A model generated the notes under the pieces. That model was not told where the DNA came from. It was given only the letters and a program-made list of their open reading frames with translations, and did not search any database. The position numbers and the translations under genes are program-made. From positions 1-10,242 of the forward strand of contig CAZDLO010000120.1 in the NCBI GenBank assembly GCA_964506325.1: a stretch of DNA of 10,242 nt. Direction: 5' to 3'. Below are positions 1-6,530 of this stretch, one piece after another. The stretch comes from CAINVV01 sp964506325. Lineage in GTDB: Bacteria > Bacteroidota > Bacteroidia > Bacteroidales > Prolixibacteraceae. The stretch's first letter is position 1, and the number at the start of each line of letters is the position of its first letter.

Positions 1-449
1 GTAATAACGGGTTTAACTGATTTTATTTCTTGAAATGAAAACTCCACAGTTTTTTTTTCAACTGCTTTCTTCCCATCTATTTTTATATTGCTTTTTGTTT
101 CAACGGAGAAAAAATTTTCATTGGCAGATAAAAGGATGCCAGTCAGCTTATCTCCTTTCGCTGTAACGACCTCCACCTCTTTGCCAATACTGTTTTGGTA
201 TTGACGGAGTACTTTGAACGACTGGGTCAAACCTGGAGATGATACTTCCAAAGAAAAATCCTCAACTTCACGGTCGAACTGATGCTCAATGTGGCGGCTC
301 ATTTCAATGCATCTGTCAATGCTTAATCCAAGGTCGCTGTCAATTACCACAGAAATAGCATTGCCTGGGCCGACGGTGATATCGACGATGAACATCGTAT
401 CAGACAGCTTTTCTTGTGCCATTCCTTGAATAACTTCTTTCGTTATCAT
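1..449 (-). CDS. rimP: Ribosome maturation factor RimP (C-terminus cut by window edge)
   Basis: RimP helps mature the 30S ribosomal subunit in the cytoplasm. I translated this minus-strand frame by hand: it is open for 149 codons from an ATG at 447-449 to the left edge. It begins MITKEVIQGMAQEKL and has the family's conserved EVSSPGL stretch at residues 68-74, the junction region between the N-terminal alpha/beta domain and the C-terminal SH3-like domain. The C-terminal half (from about residue 85, 'IGKEVEVVTAKG') fits the SH3-like barrel. The family is usually about 150-160 residues, so only a few residues should be missing. A second in-frame ATG (codon 10) is possible, but the first gives the more usual N-terminal length. 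In many bacteria rimP heads the nusA-infB operon; those genes would lie beyond the left edge, which is inference. Confidence 0.9.
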   Translation of the reverse strand, partial: MITKEVIQGMAQEKLSDTMFIVDITVGPGNAISVVIDSDLGLSIDRCIEMSRHIEHQFDREVEDFSLEVSSPGLTQSFKVLRQYQNSIGKEVEVVTAKGDKLTGILLSANENFFSVETKSNIKIDGKKAVEKKTVEFSFQEIKSVKPVI

Positions 450-466
450 TTTCACTTTTAATAAAA

Positions 467-487
467 TAGGGGACTAACTGTCCCCTA
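467..487 (-). promoter_or_regulatory. Stem-loop in the rimP leader, terminator-like
   Basis: TAGGGGAC (467-474) and GTCCCCTA (480-487) form a perfect 8-bp stem around a 5-nt loop. On the minus strand the stem is followed by the U-rich run ATTTTATT and then, about 17 nt after the stem, the rimP ATG. It could be an attenuator or an RNA-stability hairpin of the rimP transcript, or a terminator for a minus-strand transcript from upstream. The structure is plain; its role is inference. Confidence 0.5.
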
Positions 488-509
488 ATCCTGCGATTAT
501 TCTCCGCTG

Positions 510-540
510 CGAAATTACTATATATGTTTGAATTAAACAA
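510..540 (-). promoter_or_regulatory. Candidate promoter for rimP
   Basis: Read on the minus strand, TTG (538-540) is followed after 20 bp by TAATTTCG (510-517), one mismatch from the Bacteroidetes -7 consensus TAnnTTTG. Transcription would start near 503 and give a leader of about 50 nt that includes the 467-487 hairpin. This is pattern matching in an AT-rich region, so confidence is modest. Confidence 0.35.
523..530 (+). promoter_or_regulatory. Candidate -7 element for the HD/lpx operon
   Basis: TATGTTTG matches TAnnTTTG exactly on the plus strand in the divergent gap between rimP and the HD gene. No clear TTG lies about 19 bp upstream, so only half of the promoter pattern is present. It would give a leader of roughly 125 nt. 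It sits between the two halves of the candidate minus-strand rimP promoter, so the two promoters would overlap. Confidence 0.3.
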
Positions 541-662
541 ATATTTATTTCTAATTTTGAATGATGTAGATGGGTTTGCAAGGTGTTGAGGTGCAAAGTC
601 GGATTGTAAAGTACCCGGATTATGAAACCCAGACCTGATAATGTAAATCTTTATGTTTCAAA

Positions 663-1937
663 TTGATAATAAAAAACGGGCGTGTGAAGCAAAATAAGCA
701 TAAAATCATCAATGATCCCGTGTGGGGTTTCATTGACCTTAATTCGGGTTTGCTGTTTGATTTAATTGAACACCCCTATTTTCAAAGGCTTAGACGTATA
801 CGCCAGCTGGGACTCACTTCGCATGTTTACCCCGGGGCCAACCATACCAGGTTTGAGCACAGTATTGGCGCAATGCATCTTGTTCGGACAGCCTTGAACG
901 TATTGACAGGTAAAGGTGTCGGGATTACAGAAGAAGAGGCGGAGGCCGTCTCCGCTGCAGTATTGTTGCACGACCTTGGCCACGGGCCGTTTTCCCATGC
1001 ACTTGAAGAGAGTATTGTCAGGGGAATCTCCCACGAAGAGCTTTCATTGTCTTTTATGCAGGAGCTTAACGTGGAGTTTGACGGAAAGCTTGATCTTGCG
1101 ATACGTATTTTCCTTGATCAGCACCCCAAGCATTTTCTGCACCTTCTGGTGAGCAGTCAGCTCGATATGGACAGGCTCGATTTTCTGAAACGGGACAGTT
1201 TCTATTGTGGCGTATCGGAGGGAGTGGTATCCTCGGATAGAATTATCAAGATGCTGGATGTGAGGAACGACCAGCTTGTAGTAGAAGCCAAAGGCATTTA
1301 TTCGGTAGAGAAATTTTTAATTGCCAGGAGACTGATGTACTGGCAGGTCTATCTGCATAAAACCGTGGTTTCGGCTGAATGCCTGCTTGTCAACCTTCTT
1401 CGCAGGGCTTCCGACCTTGTTGCGGAAGGTCAGAAGGTTCCTGCCGCCAGTGCATTTGCCTGCTTTTTAAACGGTGAAATTACTTCGGTTGACTTCCGGT
1501 CTCCGGATGTCAATGTTAGAAAAAGCGCCCTTAACCTCTTCGCAAGGCTGGATGATTCAGACATATCCAGCACGATTAAGGAGTGGACAACACATCCGGA
1601 TCCGGTTTTGTCAGGTCTGGCCGGAAGGATTATTAACAGGAGGCTGATGAAGATCAAAATTTCCACCCATCCTTTCAGTGACGCGATGGTCAGTGACCTG
1701 CGGGAGAGGGTTTGTGAAGGCATGAATATTCCGGAGGACAAGACAGATTATTTTGTTTCAGTAGGCGAAATGACTAATAAGGCATATCAGCCTGAAGAAG
1801 AAGCCATTCTGATACTTTATAAAAACGGCAAATTAAAGGATATCCGGGATGCCTCGGATATTAATCTGGAGGGATTAACCAAGACTGTCCGTAAACATTT
1901 TGTCTGTTATCCGGCAAAAAACTCTCTAGGTAACTAA
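663..1937 (+). CDS. HD-domain phosphohydrolase (COG1078 / SAMHD1-related)
   Basis: A cytoplasmic metal-dependent phosphohydrolase of the group that includes SAMHD1-like dNTP triphosphohydrolases; its substrate cannot be told from sequence. The HD metal site is intact: RFEH (H66), LLHDLGHGPFSH (H103, D104) and SQLDMDRLD (D168). The family N-terminus 'DPVWGFIDL..L..LIEHPYFQRLRRIRQLG' spans about residues 18-50, and the length (424 aa) is normal. There is no ATG near the N-terminus. The first start is TTG at 663, just after an in-frame TAA at 639-641; GTG at 684 is the alternative. Neither has a Shine-Dalgarno sequence. A 14-codon ORF (622-666, MKPRPDNVNLYVSN) ends in TGA overlapping the TTG, which could couple translation. 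It leads the lpx operon, 39 bp before lpxD, an arrangement I recall as common in Bacteroidetes. Confidence 0.88.
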   Translation: MIIKNGRVKQNKHKIINDPVWGFIDLNSGLLFDLIEHPYFQRLRRIRQLGLTSHVYPGANHTRFEHSIGAMHLVRTALNVLTGKGVGITEEEAEAVSAAVLLHDLGHGPFSHALEESIVRGISHEELSLSFMQELNVEFDGKLDLAIRIFLDQHPKHFLHLLVSSQLDMDRLDFLKRDSFYCGVSEGVVSSDRIIKMLDVRNDQLVVEAKGIYSVEKFLIARRLMYWQVYLHKTVVSAECLLVNLLRRASDLVAEGQKVPAASAFACFLNGEITSVDFRSPDVNVRKSALNLFARLDDSDISSTIKEWTTHPDPVLSGLAGRIINRRLMKIKISTHPFSDAMVSDLRERVCEGMNIPEDKTDYFVSVGEMTNKAYQPEEEAILILYKNGKLKDIRDASDINLEGLTKTVRKHFVCYPAKNSLGN

Positions 1938-1944
1938 TATTGAT

Positions 1945-1952
1945 TATTTTTG
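1945..1952 (+). promoter_or_regulatory. Possible internal -7 element ahead of lpxD
   Basis: TATTTTTG matches TAnnTTTG exactly in the 39-bp gap between the HD gene and lpxD, about 24 bp before the lpxD ATG. No TTG is placed at the expected -33 position. It may be a weak internal promoter or chance in an AT-rich spacer. Confidence 0.25.
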
Positions 1953-1976
1953 CACCGAATTTTTAAAAGTAATTGA

Positions 1977-3011
1977 ATGGAGTTTAAGGTCAAAGACATT
2001 GCTTCGCTACTCAATGGAATAGTTGAGGGAGACGGGGAGATCAGGTTGCACAATATCTCCAAAATTGATCAGGGTGTTCCTGGCACGCTTACTTTCCTGT
2101 CCAATCCTGCCTATACAAAGTACATTTATTCCACACAGGCTTCAGCTGTCCTTGTTTCGAAAGATTTTATGCCTGAACAGCCCTTGAAATGTTCACTGAT
2201 AAAGGTGGATGATCCATATTCTTCTCTTGCTGAGCTACTTAAAATGTATCAGCAGTTTAAACCTGCCAAAACAGGAATAGAACAACCATCTTTTGTGAGC
2301 ACCAGTGCCAAACTAGGTGAAGATATTTACATAGGTGCATTTTCATATGTCTCTGACGGAGCCATTATTGGAAACAATGTGAGCATCTATCCACAGGTTT
2401 TCATTGGTGAGAATGTGGAGGTAGGCGAAAATACAACCATATATGCAGGGGTAAAAATCTATGCGGATTGCAAGATCGGAGCCGACTGCATTTTGCATTC
2501 AGGTGCTGTGATCGGAGCCGATGGTTTTGGATTTGCGCCCAGCTCCGACGGACCATTTTCCAAGATCGCCCAAATTGGCAATGTGATTCTGGAAGATCTG
2601 GTCGAAGTCGGTGCCAATACAGCCATCGATTGCGCTACCATGGGATCAACCATTGTTCGCAGGGGAGTGAAACTGGACAATCTCATTCAGATAGCTCACA
2701 ATGCAGACATTGGGGAGAACACTGTTATTGCCGGACAGGCAGGCGTTGCAGGCTCATCAAAAGTTGGAAAAAATTGCATGATAGGCGCTCAGGTTGGAGT
2801 CTCCGGCCATTTAACCGTTGGCGACAACGTAAGAATTGGCGGTCAGGCGGGTGTCATGACAAATGTCGCAGCAAATTCCACCGTGATTGGGTCGCCAATA
2901 CAGGATCACAAAGATTTTATGCGTTCGATGGCAATTTTCAGAAAACTGCCACAAATGTCGGGCGATGTTTCTGACCTAAAAAAATGGATGAGCAAAACAG
3001 AGAATAAGTAA
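1977..3011 (+). CDS. lpxD: UDP-3-O-(3-hydroxyacyl)glucosamine N-acyltransferase LpxD
   Basis: LpxD transfers a 3-hydroxyacyl chain from ACP to the 2-amino group of UDP-3-O-acyl-glucosamine, the third lipid A step, in the cytoplasm. The 344-aa protein has the expected order: an N-terminal uridine-binding domain (about 1-100, including 'GTLTFLSNPAYTKYI' at 36-50), then a left-handed beta-helix built of hexapeptide repeats (about 105-305), then a C-terminal helical tail (from about 310, 'HKDFMRSMAIFRKLPQ'). The catalytic histidine is H241 in 'IQIAHNADIG', equivalent to E. coli H239. The ATG at 1977 gives a family-typical start. Length and motifs are complete. It lies 46 bp before lpxC-fabZ and is probably on the same transcript. 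Confidence 0.96.
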   Translation: MEFKVKDIASLLNGIVEGDGEIRLHNISKIDQGVPGTLTFLSNPAYTKYIYSTQASAVLVSKDFMPEQPLKCSLIKVDDPYSSLAELLKMYQQFKPAKTGIEQPSFVSTSAKLGEDIYIGAFSYVSDGAIIGNNVSIYPQVFIGENVEVGENTTIYAGVKIYADCKIGADCILHSGAVIGADGFGFAPSSDGPFSKIAQIGNVILEDLVEVGANTAIDCATMGSTIVRRGVKLDNLIQIAHNADIGENTVIAGQAGVAGSSKVGKNCMIGAQVGVSGHLTVGDNVRIGGQAGVMTNVAANSTVIGSPIQDHKDFMRSMAIFRKLPQMSGDVSDLKKWMSKTENK

Positions 3012-3057
3012 CTGTTTTTAGTATAAAAATACAAACTCAATATTTAGTCATTCTAAG

Positions 3058-4452
3058 ATGATAGTGAGACAAAATACCATAGCCTACCCGGTAACTGTTT
3101 CCGGTAAAGGTCTTCACACCGGCTTTGAAGTTTCGCTGACTTTCAGGCCTGCTCCAGAAAATTTTGGGTTCAGATTCAAGAGAACCGATCTTGAAGGAGA
3201 ACCGGTAATCGAAGCCAGCGTTTCGAAGGTCAGAGGCACCGCCAGGGGAACTGTATTGCAGGAAGGGAATGTTTCAATAAGTACCATTGAACACTGCATG
3301 TCTGCTTTGATTTCTTCCGAAATAGACAATGTCCTTATGGAAATCACCGGTTCGGAGGTTCCAATAATGGACGGAAGTGCTCTTGCCTGGGTGGAGGCAC
3401 TTCAGGAAGCCGGCCTTGCTGAACAAAATGCGGAGAGAGAGTACTTTGTGGTTAAGAAAAAAATTACTTACAAGAATCAGTCGACCGGCTCTGAGATAAC
3501 CATCCTTCCGGATGAGAATTTCTCTATCGATGTACTGGTCTCTTATAATTCTTCTGTTCTGGGAAACCAGTTTGCCTCATACGACCAGGGTACTGAATAT
3601 GCCACGGAGATTGCGCCCTGCCGCACCTTCGTTTTTGTAAGAGAACTGGAATCTCTGTTGAAAAACAACCTTGTAAAAGGTGGTGATCTTGATAATGCCA
3701 TTGTTATCATGGATCAGGATATGCCTCAGGATGAACTCAACCGGATTGCAGATCTATTCCATCATGAGCACATACAGGTTAACGAGATTGGCATTCTCAA
3801 CAACCTGAAACTTCAGTTTGACAATGAGTGTGCAAGGCATAAACTCCTTGATCTCATTGGTGATACAGCATTACTGGGCAGGAGAATTAAAGGCAGAATT
3901 GTTGCCAAGCGGCCAGGACACCTTGCCAATACAGAGTTTACAAAACTGTTGCTGAAGGAATGCCTGCGAAGTCAGGCAGAGTCTGCACCCCCGGAATACA
4001 ATCCCAACAAAGAACCAATTTACGATATTAATGCCATAAAGAGAATGTTGCCTCACCGCAATCCGTTCCTTTTATTAGACAAAATAATCGAGAAGGGCAG
4101 CGATTACATCATTGGAGTAAAGAATATCACCATGAATGAGCCATTTTTCGTAGGGCACTTTCCTGATGAACCTGTTATGCCGGGTGTTATGATCATTGAG
4201 TCTATGGCTCAGTGCGGTGGTGTTTTTGTTATCAGCTCCATGCCTGCAGACGGGGATTATTCAACTTATTTTATGACCATGGACAATATCAAGTTCCGAA
4301 AAAAGGTTGTTCCCGGTGATACCCTGGTATACAAGATTAAACTTCAGGGGCCGATAAGGAGGGGAATTGCCAATATGCGCGGACTTGCCTTTGTTGGAGA
4401 TACAGTAGTTTGCGAAGGTGAATTTATGGCTCAGATCGTAAAAAATAAATAA
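3058..4452 (+). CDS. lpxC-fabZ: Bifunctional LpxC deacetylase / FabZ dehydratase
   Basis: A fusion of two enzymes. Residues 1 to about 305 are LpxC, the zinc UDP-3-O-acyl-GlcNAc deacetylase that commits the cell to lipid A synthesis. They show GKGLHTG (17-23), TIEH (E78 base, H79 zinc ligand), MDGSA (104-108), HKLLD (H261, D265, zinc ligands) and RPGHLANTEF (H288). Residues about 318-464 are FabZ, the 3-hydroxyacyl-ACP dehydratase: MLPHRNPFLLLD (330-341) and GHFPDEPVMPG (366-376), with catalytic H367 and E381 fourteen residues apart as in E. coli FabZ. Both active sites are intact. The linker (about 305-318, 'SQAESAPPEYNPNK') looks flexible. This fusion is known from Bacteroidetes and is the best taxonomic marker here. 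There is no frameshift or stop between the halves, and it is followed 15 bp later by lpxA. Confidence 0.97.
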   Translation: MIVRQNTIAYPVTVSGKGLHTGFEVSLTFRPAPENFGFRFKRTDLEGEPVIEASVSKVRGTARGTVLQEGNVSISTIEHCMSALISSEIDNVLMEITGSEVPIMDGSALAWVEALQEAGLAEQNAEREYFVVKKKITYKNQSTGSEITILPDENFSIDVLVSYNSSVLGNQFASYDQGTEYATEIAPCRTFVFVRELESLLKNNLVKGGDLDNAIVIMDQDMPQDELNRIADLFHHEHIQVNEIGILNNLKLQFDNECARHKLLDLIGDTALLGRRIKGRIVAKRPGHLANTEFTKLLLKECLRSQAESAPPEYNPNKEPIYDINAIKRMLPHRNPFLLLDKIIEKGSDYIIGVKNITMNEPFFVGHFPDEPVMPGVMIIESMAQCGGVFVISSMPADGDYSTYFMTMDNIKFRKKVVPGDTLVYKIKLQGPIRRGIANMRGLAFVGDTVVCEGEFMAQIVKNK

Positions 4453-4467
4453 CCTATAAATTTTCGA

Positions 4468-5250
4468 ATGAATCAAGTACTTGCCCACATCCATCCCAAT
4501 GCAAAACTGGCAGAAGGGGTTGTCGTTGAGCCATTTGCCACCATCGGTGACGATGTTGTCATTGGAGCAGGAACAAATATCGGACCCCATGCAACAATTC
4601 TCCCTGGAACCCGTATCGGGAAGAATTGTAAAATATATCCGGGAGCAGTTGTAGGAGGAGAACCTCAGGACCTGAAATTCAAGGGCGAATATTCTACAGT
4701 CGAGATTGGTGACAATACAACCATAAGGGAGTGTGTCACGATAAACAGGGGAACTTCAGCCAAAGGTAAAACTGTCATTGGCAGTAACTGCCTGATCATG
4801 GCATATGTCCATGTGGCACACGATTGTGTTGTCGGAGACAATGTGATCCTGGTGAATTCAACATCGCTTGCCGGGGAAGTTATTGTTGATGATTTCGCCA
4901 TTATCGGCGGGCACACCGGTATCCATCAGTTCTGCCACATCGGGAAACATGTTATGCTTTCAGGTGGTTCCCTGGTAAGGAAAGATGTCCCTCCCTATAT
5001 CAAGGCAGGCCGCGAACCACTGTCTTATGCCGGAGTGAATTCGATTGGCCTTCGGAGAAGGGAATTTACCAACGAGATGATTACCCAGATTCAGGACATT
5101 TACCGCATTATCTACCAAAAAGGATATAATAACTCCCAGGCGCTTGAAGTCGTTGAAACTGAAATGCCGGCTTCCCGCGAAAGGGATGAGATACTTCTGT
5201 TTATAAGAGATTCAAAACGAGGTATCATTAAAGGTTATTTCCCTGACTGA
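4468..5250 (+). CDS. lpxA: UDP-N-acetylglucosamine acyltransferase LpxA
   Basis: LpxA adds a 3-hydroxyacyl chain from ACP to the 3-OH of UDP-GlcNAc, the first lipid A step. At 260 aa (E. coli 262) it has a hexapeptide beta-helix (about 1-185) and a C-terminal helical part. Aligning by eye to E. coli from memory: catalytic H125 is H118 (VHVAHDC), H122 is H115, K76 is K70 (QDLKFKGE), H160 is H153 (IHQFC), R204 is R197 (GLRRREF). E. coli H144 is replaced by E137 (LAGEV). The acyl-length 'ruler' glycine G173 is kept as G166, which suggests a long acyl chain rather than C10; that is inference. It is the last gene of the operon, with no lpxB following, and a strong terminator begins 14 bp after its stop. 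Confidence 0.96.
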   Translation: MNQVLAHIHPNAKLAEGVVVEPFATIGDDVVIGAGTNIGPHATILPGTRIGKNCKIYPGAVVGGEPQDLKFKGEYSTVEIGDNTTIRECVTINRGTSAKGKTVIGSNCLIMAYVHVAHDCVVGDNVILVNSTSLAGEVIVDDFAIIGGHTGIHQFCHIGKHVMLSGGSLVRKDVPPYIKAGREPLSYAGVNSIGLRRREFTNEMITQIQDIYRIIYQKGYNNSQALEVVETEMPASRERDEILLFIRDSKRGIIKGYFPD

Positions 5251-5263
5251 TATAATCTTGGGA

Positions 5264-5302
5264 AAATAAGAAAGGGTGACCATAAGTCACCCTTTCTTAT
5301 TT
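5264..5302. terminator. Bidirectional intrinsic terminator between lpxA and the ytxH operon
   Basis: The arms 5264-5280 and 5286-5302 are perfect 17-bp inverted repeats (core AAGAAAGGGTGAC / GTCACCCTTTCTT) around the loop CATAA. The outer pairs are A:T-rich, so each strand has a U-rich run after the GC core. It lies between two convergent operons and serves both. The TAA stop of the minus-strand gene (5297-5299) lies inside the 3' arm. Confidence 0.92.
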
Positions 5303-5617
5303 CTTTTTGCTGATCAGGTTTAACACCAGGACCTGGAGAAGTTTCATGAGCATGCCAGGCAAAATGCGTCCCCTGAAAATTCCGGGAAATAGTTTGGTGA
5401 TCAGATCATTTACCGAATCAAGGAGACTATTGACCCTTATATTTTGAGTCTCATCATAGGGCAGGAGTGACTCTCCAAGGATTTTGGGGTAATTGGTGCG
5501 GAAAGAATCCATTTTTAATCCAATCAGTTTTTCCTGGTAAGTACAAAATACCCGGAGGTTGTTTTTCTCCATCCTCAGCCTGGTCAGATTATCCAGCTTT
5601 GTTTTACCGTGGGTCAT
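5297..5617 (-). CDS. Unrecognised small basic protein, third gene of the ytxH-holin run
   Basis: A 106-aa protein I do not recognise. The N-terminal half is charged and probably helical (MTHGKTKLDNLTRLRMEKN). The middle is mixed. The C-terminus has a short hydrophobic stretch (about 87-102, 'GMLMKLLQVLVLNLI') ending in SKKK, too short and lysine-capped to be a clear membrane span, but it could be a membrane-binding helix. Its ATG overlaps the stop of the upstream holin-family gene by 4 bases (ATGA-type, 5614-5617), so it is very likely translated with it. That coupling is the main reason to believe it is real. Its stop lies inside the shared terminator. A role linked to the two membrane-associated neighbours is inference from context. 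Confidence 0.68.
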   Translation of the reverse strand: MTHGKTKLDNLTRLRMEKNNLRVFCTYQEKLIGLKMDSFRTNYPKILGESLLPYDETQNIRVNSLLDSVNDLITKLFPGIFRGRILPGMLMKLLQVLVLNLISKKK

Positions 5618-5976
5618 AATTCATCCTCCTCATTTTCGGTTAGCTGCTCAATCATCCGGTTGATTATCAGTCTTTCAATCAAGCTTTTTCTAAAGATTAT
5701 GAAAGGGATCAGTATGATCAGATACAAACCTGTCACTATCAGGAATCCTGTTCCATAACTCTCAAACAAGGCACCAAAATAAAATCCCAATGCTATGCTA
5801 AGGAAAAAAAGCATGAAAAAAGCAAGCATGGCGATTACGAAGGAGGAGAAAAGGGAAGCTGTGATTTTTGCGGTCTTTTCGAATACCTCATACTTCAGCA
5901 ACTTGAGCCGTGCGGCAAGATAGTCTGTGACAAGGATCTTCAGATCCTGAAAAAAATCCTGTTCGCGATCTGTCAT
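5614..5976 (-). CDS. Phage-holin-family membrane protein (Phage_holin_3_6 type)
   Basis: A 120-aa inner-membrane protein. It has an N-terminal soluble amphipathic helix (about 1-38, 'DREQDFFQDLKILVTDYLAARLKLLKYEVFEK', split here for reading), two hydrophobic spans (about 40-70 and 77-96) and an acidic tail (TENEEDEL). That layout matches the small 'phage holin family' proteins of bacterial chromosomes, which despite the name are usually not phage genes. There is no lysin or other phage gene nearby. It overlaps the ytxH-like gene upstream and the unrecognised gene downstream by 4 bases each, so all three should be co-translated. Such proteins often sit beside ytxH-like genes; a role in envelope stress is inference. 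Confidence 0.8.
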   Translation of the reverse strand: MTDREQDFFQDLKILVTDYLAARLKLLKYEVFEKTAKITASLFSSFVIAMLAFFMLFFLSIALGFYFGALFESYGTGFLIVTGLYLIILIPFIIFRKSLIERLIINRMIEQLTENEEDEL

Positions 5977-6206
5977 TTCGCACTGTTTTCTGTGGTTGTT
6001 TCAGTCTCTTTCCTAAAATTATCCACCAGGTCTTTTGCTTTGGTCAGATTTTCATCAAGGTCATTTTTAAGCTTGGAGGCACCTTCTTTCAAATCATTGA
6101 AAATCTCATCCTTCTTATCGGAATTCAGGAAATACCCGATCGCAGCTCCAATTGCAGCCCCGGCCACAAAAGCCAGCAAAATTTTTGTTCCGTTGTTTTC
6201 GCTCAT
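5973..6206 (-). CDS. YtxH-like protein with N-terminal membrane anchor
   Basis: A 77-aa protein with one N-terminal transmembrane segment rich in Gly and Ala (about residues 8-28, 'ILLAFVAGAAIGAAIGYFL', a glycine-zipper pattern). A highly charged helix follows (about 29-77, 'SDKKDEIFNDLKEGASKLK' onward) that could form an apolipoprotein-like or coiled-coil rod. This is the YtxH family layout (B. subtilis YtxH is a general-stress protein). It is the first gene of the minus-strand run, ATG at 6204-6206. The biochemical role is unknown. Confidence 0.82.
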   Translation of the reverse strand: MSENNGTKILLAFVAGAAIGAAIGYFLNSDKKDEIFNDLKEGASKLKNDLDENLTKAKDLVDNFRKETETTTENSAK

Positions 6207-6236
6207 GACAAAGTATTTTTAGATGTAATTTTCATT

Positions 6237-6257
6237 TTCCGGGTTTAGGTCCCGGAA
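6237..6257. other. Inverted repeat in the ytxH leader
   Basis: TTCCGGG (6237-6243) and CCCGGAA (6251-6257) form a perfect 7-bp stem with a 7-nt loop, about 30 bp upstream of the ytxH-like ATG. No T-tract follows on either strand, so it is not a standard terminator. It may be an RNA hairpin in the leader or an operator; the sequence does not decide. Confidence 0.35.
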
Positions 6258-6303
6258 CCATTAACTCACATTAACCGTATTTATATTAGCCCTGGATACC
6301 AAT

Positions 6304-6311
6304 CAAAATTA
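6304..6311 (-). promoter_or_regulatory. Candidate -7 element for the ytxH operon
   Basis: On the minus strand this reads TAATTTTG, an exact match to TAnnTTTG. The expected -33 TTG is not at 19 bp (the nearest is about 26 bp upstream). Transcription would start near 6297 and include the 6237-6257 hairpin in a leader of about 90 nt. Confidence 0.35.
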
Positions 6312-6371
6312 GGAAATAATTCTATAGTTTAGCGCATCAATCCCGGGTGATTTACCCTCTTTTTGGCAACC

Positions 6372-6530
6372 ATGAAGCTTATGACATTCAATACTCCCTG
6401 TAAGAAAAAACATTGCAAAATACTCCTGTCCGGAACTTTTGGCAAAGCCTGTATGCCGATAAAGAACAAAACGGGACTAAACAGAAGACGCTCATTCCAG
6501 GTATTTTCGTCGGAGGAGGATATCCGATGA
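6372..6530 (+). CDS. Possible 52-aa small ORF coupled to the metallopeptidase gene
   Basis: An uninterrupted frame from ATG 6372 to TGA 6528-6530 encodes a 52-aa basic peptide (starts MKLMTFNTPCKKKHC, ends FSSEEDIR) with three cysteines and many lysines and arginines. Its stop overlaps the next gene's ATG as ATGA at 6527-6530, the usual layout for translational coupling. The peptide has no signal peptide or family motif I recognise. The same GGAGGAGG run that is the next gene's ribosome binding site encodes its Glu-Glu pair. It could be a real small protein, a leader peptide controlling the downstream gene, or chance. Its length is short enough for chance, so confidence is low. Confidence 0.25.
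   Translation: MKLMTFNTPCKKKHCKILLSGTFGKACMPIKNKTGLNRRRSFQVFSSEEDIR
6512..6520 (+). promoter_or_regulatory. Strong ribosome binding site that sets the metallopeptidase start
   Basis: GGAGGAGGA lies 6 nt before the ATG at 6527. Most other genes in the window have no such site. It supports the 6527 start over the TTG at 6413, which would add 38 residues with no resemblance to the family. Confidence 0.6.

Noticed and set aside
600..662. A string resembling part of a TPP riboswitch (ACCTGATAATG, 634-644).
   Set aside because: The conserved CTGAGA part and the paired helices are missing, and the downstream gene has no link to thiamine.
2468..2974. A 168-aa plus frame inside lpxD.
   Set aside because: It is a shifted-frame shadow of the repetitive hexapeptide coding sequence; its composition (Arg, Ser, Cys, Trp rich) is typical of shadows.
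5614..5976. Prophage remnant, because of the holin-family gene.
   Set aside because: There is no lysin, integrase, structural gene or attachment site nearby, and chromosomal holin-family proteins beside ytxH are ordinary.
6413..6526. N-terminal extension of the metallopeptidase from TTG at 6413.
   Set aside because: The extra 38 residues do not look like the family, and the ATG at 6527 has a strong ribosome binding site.
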